Shown here: piece by piece, positions 1 to 6,835 of the stretch
Layout: each line of letters opens with the position of its first letter
Position numbering within the stretch: the stretch's first letter is position 1
Assembly (NCBI GenBank): GCA_006508105.1
Contig: QKPP01000063.1
Location: 1 to 44,194, forward strand
Source of the DNA: Myxococcales bacterium FL481
GTDB lineage: Bacteria; Myxococcota_A; Polyangia; Nannocystales; Nannocystaceae
Length of the DNA: 44,194 bases
Direction: 5' to 3'
Position numbers and translations under genes: made by a program
The notes under the pieces: model-generated
Told to the model about the DNA's origin: nothing
Seen by the model: the letters and a program-made list of their open reading frames with translations, nothing else
Database searches by the model: none

Positions 1-48
1 TGTCGCTGGGGACGATCGACGCGGGTTACCGCGGCGACGTGTCGGTGA
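1..48. repeat. Terminal direct repeat, left copy
   Basis: These 48 bases are identical to the last 48 bases of the window (44147-44194). Both copies lie at the same place in the dUTPase reading frame, so joining them gives one intact gene. This is what assembly of a circular or circularly permuted molecule gives. A real 48-bp physical end repeat inside a gene is less likely. Confidence 0.95.
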
Positions 49-224
49 TCGTGACTCGCGTGGGGTGGAACATGGCGTTGCCGGATCCGCAGGCACCCAT
101 CCGCCGCGGTGACCGGATCGCCCAACTGGTGTTCAGTCTGGTGGGGTTGCCAAAGAGCCGACTAGTGACCGAGCTGTCGAACAGCACGCGCGGGGAGCGT
201 GGATTCGGGAGCACTGGTCGATAG
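1..224 (+). CDS. dut: dUTPase, C-terminal part (gene continues from the window's right end)
   Basis: dUTP diphosphatase hydrolyses dUTP to dUMP and PPi, keeping uracil out of phage DNA and feeding dTMP synthesis. This piece reads from the middle of trimeric dUTPase motif 3 (TIDAGYRGD, straddling the join) through motif 4 ([10 protein letters not shown]) to the glycine-rich motif 5 ([11 protein letters not shown]), and stops at TAG 222-224. The N-terminal part is at 43873-44194. Joined across the 48-bp repeat the protein is 165 residues (160 if the second Met is used), normal for a trimeric dUTPase. All five motifs are present, so it should be active. It ends 48 bp before the next gene. Confidence 0.95.
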   Translation, partial: SLGTIDAGYRGDVSVIVTRVGWNMALPDPQAPIRRGDRIAQLVFSLVGLPKSRLVTELSNSTRGERGFGSTGR

Positions 225-272
225 GCCATTGACCGGCGCCGGGTTTGCGCGTAGTGTTTCTTAGGAGGACAG

Positions 273-629
273 ATGCAACCACTACCCCTAGTATACGTAG
301 CGGGTCCGTACCGCGCGTCAACACTTCTCGGCGTACGCCGCAACATTCAGCGAGCCATGGAGCTCGGCGCAAATGTGGCGCGGTGGGGGGCCATGCCCGT
401 CATCCCTCACTCGAACACCCCGGTTGAGTTCACAGACATCAAGGACGCTGATTTTTGGCTAGACGGAACGCTAAACCTCATGCTCGCGTGCGACGCCGTT
501 GTGCTGGTTGAGTATTGGCAATCGTCGTCCGGCGCCAAGAACGAGATCGCTGTGGCTAAGAAAAACGACATGCCGGTCTTCGAGAAGTGGCTCGATCTCG
601 TGAAATGGATTGACGCATGGCGGCCATAG
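273..629 (+). CDS. DUF4406 / nucleoside 2-deoxyribosyltransferase-like protein
   Basis: 118 residues. The start has an AGGAGG ribosome site at 263-268. The N-terminal YVAGPYRA, the following NI..A helix, the mid-protein DFWLDGTL and the SSGAKNEIAVAK stretch match the Rossmann-like fold of the DUF4406 / nucleoside deoxyribosyltransferase superfamily. Classic members exchange bases on deoxynucleosides, using a Glu in a (S)GxxxE motif; here SGAKNE supplies it. The neighbouring dUTPase and the later dNTP diphosphohydrolase-like gene suggest a role in deoxynucleotide metabolism, but DUF4406 phage proteins have no settled substrate. The 3' end overlaps the next gene by 13 bp. Confidence 0.75.
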   Translation: MQPLPLVYVAGPYRASTLLGVRRNIQRAMELGANVARWGAMPVIPHSNTPVEFTDIKDADFWLDGTLNLMLACDAVVLVEYWQSSSGAKNEIAVAKKNDMPVFEKWLDLVKWIDAWRP

Positions 630-862
630 GAAGAATCCTCCTATCTAAGGACGAGATGAAGGAGCTACTCACCCTTCACCACGGCGCGATAATGCCCCAA
701 CGCCTACGGCGCACTCTTGGGTATTACTGGTCGCAGGAAAGCTTGCGACAACAATCACTTCGGGCGCTCGCGCGAACGAAGCTTTCTGTTCTTCGCGCCA
801 TGCGCACCGACGCCTGGCCAGACTACTTCATAATCGACACCACCCCCCGCCCCCGTCTGTGA
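617..862 (+). CDS. Hypothetical protein, 81 residues
   Basis: I do not recognise this protein. It is basic (many Arg, Lys) with a mostly helical central part and no clear motif. ATG 617 overlaps the previous gene by 13 bp. A second in-frame ATG at 656 has a better ribosome site (AAGGAC about 5 bases upstream) and may be the true start, giving 68 residues. The stop TGA (860-862) overlaps the GTG start of the Mu-F-like gene as GTGA, so the two are probably translationally coupled. Confidence 0.55.
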   Translation: MAAIGRILLSKDEMKELLTLHHGAIMPQRLRRTLGYYWSQESLRQQSLRALARTKLSVLRAMRTDAWPDYFIIDTTPRPRL

Positions 863-1596
863 CCGACGCACTTCATCGCGAGACTTCCGCCGCACGGGAG
901 CTTGCCCGCAAGACGATGGCGCTGATCCGCCCCGTGAACCGTGAGCTGCGCGACCTAGCCGTCGCGTCCGCACGCCGCGGCGATCGTCGGCTGGTCGGTG
1001 GCCGAGAACTGGTCACTCGGTGGAAGCGCCTGGCGGACTCGGACGAGTACCAGTCCATCGCTCGAGCGGCAGCTGAGAAGGCCGCCAGGGCGGCGCGTCT
1101 CAGTGTCCAGGGGGCGGGGGGTAGGAAGCTTCGGGAGGCGCTCGAGTCGTTCCCAGCGGCCGAGGTGGCGAAGCTGCAGCGCCAGTTCGTAAGGCAGCAG
1201 GAGATCTTGCTCGTGCGTACAGGGCGCCGGCAGCACCGTGCGATGAACAAGCTGCTGCGCGAGACACCGCGAGTCGGTCGCGACGTGAAGCAACTTGAGG
1301 CGATGATCCGTGAGCAGCTTTCGCGTGGCGACACTCGAATCCGGCGGAAGGTTCGCAACGTGGCGAACAACGAGATACTCACGCTAAGCAGCCGGCTGCG
1401 CCATGCGCAGTACAAGCACGTGGGAATCAGGTGGGCGAAATGGGTCACGCAGGGCGACACCCGCGTACGCAGCAAGCATCGTGGCCGCAATGGGCGGCTG
1501 TACAGAATCGATCGGGGCATCAATGGTGAGCGCCCCGGGGAGCCAATCGGATGCCGGTGCTTCGAGGAACCGAAGCTGCCGGATGATTTGCAGTAG
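859..1596 (+). CDS. Mu gpF-like minor head (head morphogenesis) protein
   Basis: 245 residues, starting at a GTG that overlaps the preceding stop. The N-terminal two thirds is Arg/Lys-rich and helical. The C-terminal 80 residues carry the Mu gpF / SPP1 gp7 signature: WVTQGDTRVRSKHRGRNG, then PGEPIGCRC, matching the family pattern of T.D.RVR..H...G followed by PGE..CRC. Family members bind portal or DNA during head assembly and are ejected in some phages. The gene normally sits next to portal; here it is in the opposite-strand early block and the portal is about 14 kb away. It is also short for a full-length member, nearer to the conserved domain with a leader. Confidence 0.8.
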   Translation: MTDALHRETSAARELARKTMALIRPVNRELRDLAVASARRGDRRLVGGRELVTRWKRLADSDEYQSIARAAAEKAARAARLSVQGAGGRKLREALESFPAAEVAKLQRQFVRQQEILLVRTGRRQHRAMNKLLRETPRVGRDVKQLEAMIREQLSRGDTRIRRKVRNVANNEILTLSSRLRHAQYKHVGIRWAKWVTQGDTRVRSKHRGRNGRLYRIDRGINGERPGEPIGCRCFEEPKLPDDLQ

Positions 1597-1605
1597 AGGA
1601 AAGAT

Positions 1606-1791
1606 ATGCAGCGGTCAACACATTGTTCCTTCTTCACAGAAGACTACATCCAGGTCACGCGCGAAGGAGACTTCGCGAACGTGAGGATAACGGACAACGG
1701 CAACTCATCGGATGTCGTTCTAACGCCGGCGAAGGTCAGGCGACACATTCGTCAGCTTCTACGAGTATTGGACGAAATCGAGGGGGAGTAG
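1606..1791 (+). CDS. Hypothetical protein, 61 residues
   Basis: Small unrecognised protein with a good ribosome site (AGAGGAAAG before ATG 1606). It has a predicted beta-rich first half (YIQVTREGDF, NVRITDNG) and a basic helical end (VRRHIRQLLRVLDEIEGE). It lies 9 bp after the Mu-F-like gene and 1 bp before the RNA ligase, inside the same rightward transcription unit. No function can be proposed from sequence. Confidence 0.6.
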   Translation: MQRSTHCSFFTEDYIQVTREGDFANVRITDNGNSSDVVLTPAKVRRHIRQLLRVLDEIEGE

Positions 1792-1792
1792 C

Positions 1793-2365
1793 ATGGCGAT
1801 CGACTTCCAGCCCTTCCCCAAGATCCCTCGGCTCTATCGCGAGGTCGTTATAACCGAGAAGATCGACGGCACGAACGCGTGCGTGATCGTGGATGAGGAT
1901 GGCCGCGTGCGCGCTGGATCGAAGAACCGCGAGATCTTCCCCGAGCGTCTGGCTGGCAAGGGCGCAGACAACTACGGATTCGCCGAGTGGGTATCGCAGA
2001 ACGAGGAAGAGCTACGTGGGCTGGGCGCGGGCGTCCACCATGGCGAATGGTACGGACGCGGGATTCAGAGAGGGTACGGGTTAGACCACAGGCGTTTCGC
2101 GTTGTTCAATGTCAGCCGGTTTTATCATGCAGGCGCTCGCCCAACGTGCTGTGGTGTTGTACCCATGATCTACGGCAAGGCTGTTCCGCTCGGTGGCGCA
2201 TCGGACTATGTTCGCAACGCACTGGATGATCTGCGCGAGTTCGGCAGCCAAGCAGTGAAGGGGTGGGAAAGGCCGGAGGGAATCATCATCTACCACCGCC
2301 AATCGAAGCAGCTTTTCAAAGTCACCCTTGACGGTGACGGGCACAAGGAGCAACGAAACGCATGA
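1793..2365 (+). CDS. RNA ligase (Rnl2-type nucleotidyltransferase core)
   Basis: 190 residues. Covalent nucleotidyltransferase that would adenylate itself on a lysine and seal RNA 5'-phosphate to 3'-OH ends. Motifs in order: I, K23-IDG (in EKIDGTN); III, GEWYGRG near 84-90; IIIa, RFALFNV near 101-107; IV, PEGIII near 161-166; V, LFKV near 174-177. The catalytic Lys, motif IV Glu and motif V Lys are all present. It is shorter than T4 Rnl2 (about 334 residues) and has essentially only the catalytic core, with no obvious C-terminal domain. The stop overlaps the next ATG. Phage RNA ligases often repair host tRNAs cut by defence nucleases; that role is inferred here. Confidence 0.85.
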   Translation: MAIDFQPFPKIPRLYREVVITEKIDGTNACVIVDEDGRVRAGSKNREIFPERLAGKGADNYGFAEWVSQNEEELRGLGAGVHHGEWYGRGIQRGYGLDHRRFALFNVSRFYHAGARPTCCGVVPMIYGKAVPLGGASDYVRNALDDLREFGSQAVKGWERPEGIIIYHRQSKQLFKVTLDGDGHKEQRNA

Positions 2366-3447
2366 AGCTAACGCCACGACAATCAGAAGCACTGGACGCG
2401 CTGTCGCGTCACGACAACTACGCTGACGCAGCCGCGGAGATGGGGATCACCGAAAGCCGTGTTCGCGGGCTGATGTGCGAGGCGCGTCAGAGGCTCCAGG
2501 TAGACTCTGACGAAGAGTGGGTGGTGCCAGCAGTGAACGAGCGGTACAATCCCGAGACTGGCCAGTGGAACCCCACTACTCGGCGGCGGGTGTTCCGGCC
2601 GAGGGCGATGACTGCAGACGACATCACGCGGGCGGTAGCAGACGCGAAGGTGAAGCCGGTGAAAGCCCGTAAGGCCCCGGCGATGCGGGGCAAGGACCCA
2701 TTGATCCTGGATCAGGTCCTGTTCGGGGACATGCACATCGGGATGCTGGCGCACCATGAGGAAGCAGGAATGAACTGGGACACCGACATCTCGGTTCGAG
2801 TGCACAGGGAGGCCGCTGAGTATCTCCTGAGCGAGGGCATGGGTACGCACGCCCGTATCACCACGATCGGGGACACGACTCACGCCAACGACCAGACCAA
2901 TGCCACGCCACGCAGTAAGCACCAGCTCGACTGCGACTCGCGACACTACCGCACGTTGCGTGCGGCGATCGAGCTGTTCGAGCACATGACTGAGTTCGCG
3001 CTGCAGACTCACGAGACTGTCGAGCTCGATTTCGTCGAAGGAAATCACGACCCTACGGCCACAATCGCGCTGCGCCTCGCGCTGTGGGCACGGTACCGGA
3101 ACGAGCCGCGGGTGTTCGTCGACACCAGTCCGGCGGAGTATCGCATCAAAATGTGGGGTGCGTGCGGCATCGGCACCACACACAGCGACAAGGCTACCAT
3201 CAAGCGCCTACCGTTGATCTACTGCACGGAGTATCCCGAGTTCGCTGCGGCGAAGTGCAAGGACATTTGGGGCGGCCACAAGCACTCGGTGCATACCTTT
3301 GAAGACCGGGGCGTCCTTGTTGAGCTGCTTCGGACGTTGGCGCCGCGCGACGCGCACGCGGCGAAAGCCGGCTACCTTGCCGGGCGCAGTGCGACGGTGG
3401 TAAGCTACCATCAGGAGACGGGCCGGGTGAACCGGGCCTGGTACTAG
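2362..3447 (+). CDS. Metallophosphoesterase with N-terminal helix-turn-helix domain
   Basis: 361 residues. Residues 1-46 resemble a LuxR/sigma region 4 type helix-turn-helix (LTPRQSEALDAL, then AAAEMGITESRVRGLM). From about residue 115 it is a calcineurin-like phosphoesterase: GDMHIGM (motif I), GDTTHAND (motif II), EGNHDP (motif III), THSDKA and GGHKHS (metal-binding His motifs). This family uses two metal ions to cut phosphodiesters or remove phosphates. The start overlaps the RNA ligase stop (ATGA), so ligase and phosphoesterase are made together. They could act in end-healing and sealing of nucleic acid, though the substrate cannot be told from sequence. Confidence 0.85.
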   Translation: MKLTPRQSEALDALSRHDNYADAAAEMGITESRVRGLMCEARQRLQVDSDEEWVVPAVNERYNPETGQWNPTTRRRVFRPRAMTADDITRAVADAKVKPVKARKAPAMRGKDPLILDQVLFGDMHIGMLAHHEEAGMNWDTDISVRVHREAAEYLLSEGMGTHARITTIGDTTHANDQTNATPRSKHQLDCDSRHYRTLRAAIELFEHMTEFALQTHETVELDFVEGNHDPTATIALRLALWARYRNEPRVFVDTSPAEYRIKMWGACGIGTTHSDKATIKRLPLIYCTEYPEFAAAKCKDIWGGHKHSVHTFEDRGVLVELLRTLAPRDAHAAKAGYLAGRSATVVSYHQETGRVNRAWY

Positions 3448-3449
3448 AC

Positions 3450-3788
3450 ATGGCTAGCATCGAAAAAATCGTCGAGATGGCAGTCGACGAGCTCGCCCAG
3501 CGAGCCCCCGACGTCGTCCTCCCCGCGTTCCACCTCGAGGGATCGGCAGTCACGGCGCAAGCCGTGTTGGCTGTACTGGACGACCTGCACGACCAGTGCG
3601 CACCGTCACGTGAGCAGGAGCTCGCAGTCGTCACATCGGCGATCGCGGTCGTCACGCGGGAGGGAATCCACCTTGCGATGCGACACGCCATTGACGCTCT
3701 CGAAGATGCGCTGCCCCCACACATCGGAGTGGACGTCGAGCAGTACACCGCGGCGTTTCGTCGCGTGATTGAGAGCAAGTTGCAATGA
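3450..3788 (+). CDS. Hypothetical acidic helical protein, 112 residues
   Basis: Unrecognised. It is almost entirely helix-forming and rich in Ala, Val, Asp and Glu (VDELAQRAPDVVLP near the start, FRRVIESKLQ at the end), with no membrane segment. It lies 2 bp after the phosphoesterase stop. Its own stop overlaps the ATG of a 29-residue ORF (ATGA), so it is part of the same coupled series leading into the recombination genes. Confidence 0.6.
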   Translation: MASIEKIVEMAVDELAQRAPDVVLPAFHLEGSAVTAQAVLAVLDDLHDQCAPSREQELAVVTSAIAVVTREGIHLAMRHAIDALEDALPPHIGVDVEQYTAAFRRVIESKLQ

Positions 3789-3874
3789 TCATCGGAGGTG
3801 TGTGGCTGGCAACCTGGGTCTTGGCTGTGTTTGCTGCGTGGATGATGGTAACCTACGATTGGAGATCGAAATGA
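3785..3874 (+). CDS. 29-residue single-pass membrane peptide
   Basis: ATG 3785 overlaps the previous stop as ATGA, and its TGA (3872-3874) overlaps the next ATG as ATGA. It fills exactly the space between two real genes. The product is nearly all hydrophobic (IIGGVWLATWVLAVFAAWMM) with a short charged tail YDWRSK, typical of a single transmembrane helix. Two perfect coupling overlaps argue that it is translated. Alternatively it may act mainly as a reading bridge that couples the genes on either side. No function known. Confidence 0.6.
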   Translation: MIIGGVWLATWVLAVFAAWMMVTYDWRSK

Positions 3875-4683
3875 GGGCCAGGTGGGTTCAGTGGGATGAC
3901 GCCCGTTACTTCGCGGACTGCGAGTATGTATCTGCGTCCATGCTCAAGCTCTACCGCGAGGACCGCGACGAGTACATCAAGCGGTACGTGACCAATGAGT
4001 CGAAGGGGCGTAGCAGCCGGGCTATGGCGATCGGAACAGCGCTGCATCAGTGGGTGCTGGAGGGCGTCGAGCCCGTTAGCTCGTGGACGTGCAGCTATGA
4101 CCCCCGGAATCCGGACCACATAGGTGTCGGGGGACCGTACGGCCCTGCATGCCCCACTGACCTGCGGGGGGCGCGAAAGTTTGCACAAGAGCACAACCTG
4201 CCGGGCATGGTGCTCAACGGCAAAGAGGGCACCGCCGTGCAGGCCATGCACGACGCGCTGCGTAGCAGCCATGAGGCCACAGATCTCCTCCACGCTGCAG
4301 TTCGCCGGGAGGAAGTCGTGTTGTGGGCCGAGGAGGTTGACGGCCACATCATCCCGTGCAAGGCAAAGGTGGACATGGTGTGTGAGATCGACGGGGAGAC
4401 CATCCTGGTCGACCTCAAGACCAGCCGTCACCCCACGATGCTGGGGTTCGCCCACAGCGGCGCTGAGTACGGCTACGCCTACCAGGCCGCGCACTACCTC
4501 GCTGGCCTACGCGCGACGGGCGTGGCCGCCCGCAGGGCCATATTCCTCGTCGTCTGCAACAAGGCACCGTACAGCGTGTTCCCGTTCGAGTTCACGGACG
4601 AGGAGTTGGACTACGCGCGCAGGACGAACCTGGTTGGCCTCGGCGCCCTTGCCGAAGATCGGATGATGGGATGGAGCCTTTAG
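3871..4683 (+). CDS. RecE-like PD-(D/E)XK exonuclease
   Basis: 270 residues from ATG 3871, chosen for its GGAGA ribosome site (3861-3865) and the ATGA overlap; the frame stays open upstream but has no comparable start. Features of the exodeoxyribonuclease VIII / Cas4-like PDDEXK fold: GTALH (55-59), D168 in AKVDMV, D181-LK183 in VDLKTS and Q205 in YQAAHYL. These are the expected metal-binding His, Asp and catalytic Lys positions. The protein should chew one strand of double-stranded DNA ends, making tails for the Bet/RecT protein encoded just downstream. Only the HNH-like gene lies between the two recombination partners. Confidence 0.85.
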   Translation: MRARWVQWDDARYFADCEYVSASMLKLYREDRDEYIKRYVTNESKGRSSRAMAIGTALHQWVLEGVEPVSSWTCSYDPRNPDHIGVGGPYGPACPTDLRGARKFAQEHNLPGMVLNGKEGTAVQAMHDALRSSHEATDLLHAAVRREEVVLWAEEVDGHIIPCKAKVDMVCEIDGETILVDLKTSRHPTMLGFAHSGAEYGYAYQAAHYLAGLRATGVAARRAIFLVVCNKAPYSVFPFEFTDEELDYARRTNLVGLGALAEDRMMGWSL

Positions 4684-5174
4684 CAGAGGAGTGGCGGGGC
4701 GTGGTGACGTTCCCCGGATACGCGGTGTCGAACTACGGCCGCGTTGCAAGCAGCAAGCGACACGGCGCATGGAGAGTCATTTCCGGTGCGCCAGCCGATT
4801 GCGGTGACCTGCGCGCGCGGCTTTGGGGCGACGGTATTCAGCAAAACGTCGCGGTAAAGGTGCTTGTGTGGGAGGCGTTCGCCGGAGAGGTGCCGGAGGG
4901 CCACATGGTGGCACAGAGGGACGGCGACCGGGCCAACTGCGCAATCTGGAACCTGATGGCGTTGCCTACCCGGCGAAGGGGATGCACGCGCATGCCTGAA
5001 CACGAGGCGGCGGGGATGGATGCAAAAAAGCGTGAGGCCGTCGCGCTCAGATCAACAGGGCTCACCTATCGTCAGGTTGCAAAAAGGGTCGGACTGTCGT
5101 ATGCTACGGTCTACCGCGCATGCACTGACACGCGGGAGGGAAAGCAAGATGAGCAACGAAAATCAGTCCGGTAG
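4671..5174 (+). CDS. NUMOD4/HNH-type protein with degenerate catalytic site and C-terminal HTH
   Basis: 167 residues. The N-terminus has the NUMOD4 signature (W8, FPGYAVSNYGRV, 14-25). A HNH-like block follows: WEAFAGEVPEGHMV then AQRDGDRAN...NL (residues 67-95). In active HNH enzymes the motif before DGD is HH/NH; here position 82 is Gln, so the general-base His appears lost. Residues 121-151 form a resolvase-like helix-turn-helix (LRSTGLTYRQVAKRVG). It overlaps the exonuclease by 13 bp and the Bet gene by 26 bp. It could be an inactive homing endonuclease kept as a DNA-binding protein, or an HNH variant using another base. Confidence 0.75.
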   Translation: MEPLAEEWRGVVTFPGYAVSNYGRVASSKRHGAWRVISGAPADCGDLRARLWGDGIQQNVAVKVLVWEAFAGEVPEGHMVAQRDGDRANCAIWNLMALPTRRRGCTRMPEHEAAGMDAKKREAVALRSTGLTYRQVAKRVGLSYATVYRACTDTREGKQDEQRKSVR

Positions 5175-6165
5175 CTACGAGCTCTCGGAGCGTGAGAAGG
5201 AAATCGTGATCGCGCAGTATCGCAAGAAGTATGGGCGGGACGGGCTCACGCGCGAACACATGGACCGATTCTTTTTCGAGTGTGAGCAGAAGCGGCTCAG
5301 TCCGCTCTCACGCGAGATCTACCTCCAACGGTTCAGGAGCAAGAAGGAGGGAACAACGTTTTCAACGCTAACGCAGATTGACGGGTTCCGCGTTCTCGCT
5401 CGCCGAGACGGCCTCGCGGGCATCGGCCCAAAGACGTTCGAGTTCGACGAGGCGGGCAAGCTTCGCTCCTGCACTATGACTGTCTACCGCTGGGCTGGAG
5501 GCAAATACGTCGGCCCTGACCAACCCAAGGAAGAGTACACAGCCACGGTGTACTGGGACGACTACGATCCTGGCACCCCGCAGTGGTCGAGCAAGCCTGC
5601 CGTGATGCTAGGCAAGTGCTGCGAGGCGGTGTGTCATCGCATGGCCTTCGCCGGGCTTGGAGGGCTCTACACCGCGGACGAGATGGAGCAGGCCGGTCCT
5701 GTGCCTGATGATCAGCCTGCTCCCGCTGATGTACCCAGGGTGTCCCGCGCCAAGAAACAGGCTCCTCCTCGAGCTGCCGAGGCCGACGCGATCAGCAGGG
5801 CGTCCGAGGAGCCGGAGAATGCTGTCGATGCCGACGAGCCTCCACCACCGGCGATCGATAAGCCGGCAGATATCGACGCGTTCCGCGAGGCAGTTCGCAA
5901 GGTGATGCTTGCGACCGGGGCAACGTTCGAGGCCCTGCAGCGAGCGGCCGGCGGTTTCGACCCAGGCAATGTCGAGGACCGTGTGTGCGTGTCCACGTGG
6001 CTCGCTGAGGTGACGGACGACCCGACTCGCTATGTCGACTGTGCCATCCGGCATGCGATCGACGAGTGCCCTGGCAAGCAGGGGGCGCTGATTGGTGTGG
6101 TCGACATGGGGCTGTCGCTAAAGGACCAAGTAGCCGAGATCGAGAAGATCCGAGCAGGAGAGTAG
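5149..6165 (+). CDS. Bet/RecT-family single-strand annealing protein
   Basis: 338 residues from ATG 5149, chosen for its GGGAGGG ribosome site and sequence typical of the family N-terminus (the frame is open further upstream but inside the HNH gene). It matches lambda Bet: FFFECEQKRLSPLSREIYLQ (41-60), TQIDGFRVLARRDGLAG, then PQWSSKPAVMLGKCCEA and GLYTADEMEQAG. The role is to bind resected single strands made by the RecE-like nuclease and anneal them to homologous DNA. After about residue 200 it has an acidic, Pro-rich linker and a separate C-terminal helical domain of about 90 residues, making it longer than lambda Bet (261). Confidence 0.9.
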   Translation: MSNENQSGSYELSEREKEIVIAQYRKKYGRDGLTREHMDRFFFECEQKRLSPLSREIYLQRFRSKKEGTTFSTLTQIDGFRVLARRDGLAGIGPKTFEFDEAGKLRSCTMTVYRWAGGKYVGPDQPKEEYTATVYWDDYDPGTPQWSSKPAVMLGKCCEAVCHRMAFAGLGGLYTADEMEQAGPVPDDQPAPADVPRVSRAKKQAPPRAAEADAISRASEEPENAVDADEPPPPAIDKPADIDAFREAVRKVMLATGATFEALQRAAGGFDPGNVEDRVCVSTWLAEVTDDPTRYVDCAIRHAIDECPGKQGALIGVVDMGLSLKDQVAEIEKIRAGE

Positions 6166-6169
6166 AAGC

Positions 6170-6496
6170 ATGGAAATCACAGGAACGATTCAGAAAATCT
6201 TTGACCAGAAGCAAATCACCGACACCTTCAGCAAGCGGGACATGGTGCTCGTCACCGACGACGACTACCCCCAAACGTTGTTGGTCGAGTTTCCCAAAGA
6301 CAAGGGCGACAAACTCAACTTCCACAAGGAAGGCGATCGAGTCACCGTTCGCATCAACCTTCGTGGGCGCGAGTGGACTAGCCCCAAGGGCGAGGTTCGG
6401 TACTTCACCTCGATCAGCGGGTGGCGTATCGACAAGGTCGAAGAGCAGCCGTCGAGCTTCGACCAGGACCCCAGTGGTGTAGACCTACCGTTCTAG
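6170..6496 (+). CDS. SSB-like OB-fold protein (DUF3127 type)
   Basis: 108 residues. The sequence reads as a small OB fold: MEITGTIQKI, then a TFSKRDMVL strand, VEFPKDK, RVTVRINLRGREW and VRYFTSISGWRI, the pattern of DUF3127 proteins. It ends in an acidic tail with DLPF, like the SSB C-terminal tip that recruits partner proteins. It lies 4 bp after the Bet gene and before the resolvase-like nuclease, fitting a single-stranded DNA binding role in recombination and replication. Confidence 0.75.
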   Translation: MEITGTIQKIFDQKQITDTFSKRDMVLVTDDDYPQTLLVEFPKDKGDKLNFHKEGDRVTVRINLRGREWTSPKGEVRYFTSISGWRIDKVEEQPSSFDQDPSGVDLPF

Positions 6497-6499
6497 CCG

Positions 6500-6835
6500 A
6501 TGTCCGCAGCATCGAAACGCGGCCGAAGTAGTCGCAGACGTGGGCACGATTTCGAGCGCGAGATCGCCCGCAAGTACCGCTCCGCCGGGTTCGAGGCTCG
6601 GCGGGGTATTCAGTCCAGGGATGGCGACGAAGCTGCAGATGTCGAGGGGACCCCGTGGTGGGTCGAGACGAAGTACAGCAGCGTTCGCCACCCCAACCCC
6701 GTAGCTGCGTTTCGGCAAGCGACCGAAGCAACCGATGGTCGGCCACCGATTGTGTGGACGAAGCTGGCCGGGGGAGATACACTCGTAACGATGTCCGACG
6801 AGGAATTCTGGCGGCTTATTGGGGAGACAGAATGA
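6500..6835 (+). CDS. Holliday-junction-resolvase-like PDDEXK nuclease
   Basis: 111 residues. Order of residues fits an Hjc-type resolvase: basic N-terminus, RGHDFEREIARKYR with E19, then RGIQSRDGDEAADVEG with D47, then WWVETKYS with E56-T-K58. This is the D...ExK metal site with the upstream Glu. It would cut four-way junctions or similar branched DNA formed by the annealing protein and replication, before packaging. It lies 3 bp after the SSB-like gene, and its stop overlaps the next ATG (ATGA). Confidence 0.75.
   Translation: MSAASKRGRSSRRRGHDFEREIARKYRSAGFEARRGIQSRDGDEAADVEGTPWWVETKYSSVRHPNPVAAFRQATEATDGRPPIVWTKLAGGDTLVTMSDEEFWRLIGETE

Noticed and set aside
241-251. GGGTTTGCGCG shared with 13013-13023, both in gaps between rightward genes
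   Set aside because: An 11-base match is expected many times by chance in 44 kb, and no spacing rule links it to starts.
229-257. Possible promoter TTGACC-17-TAGTGT before the DUF4406 gene
   Set aside because: Transcription would start inside the AGGAGG ribosome site, leaving no leader; probably chance.
873-1637. 254-residue minus-strand open frame
   Set aside because: It is opposite the Mu-F-like gene and is Ser/Arg/Cys-rich with no motif.
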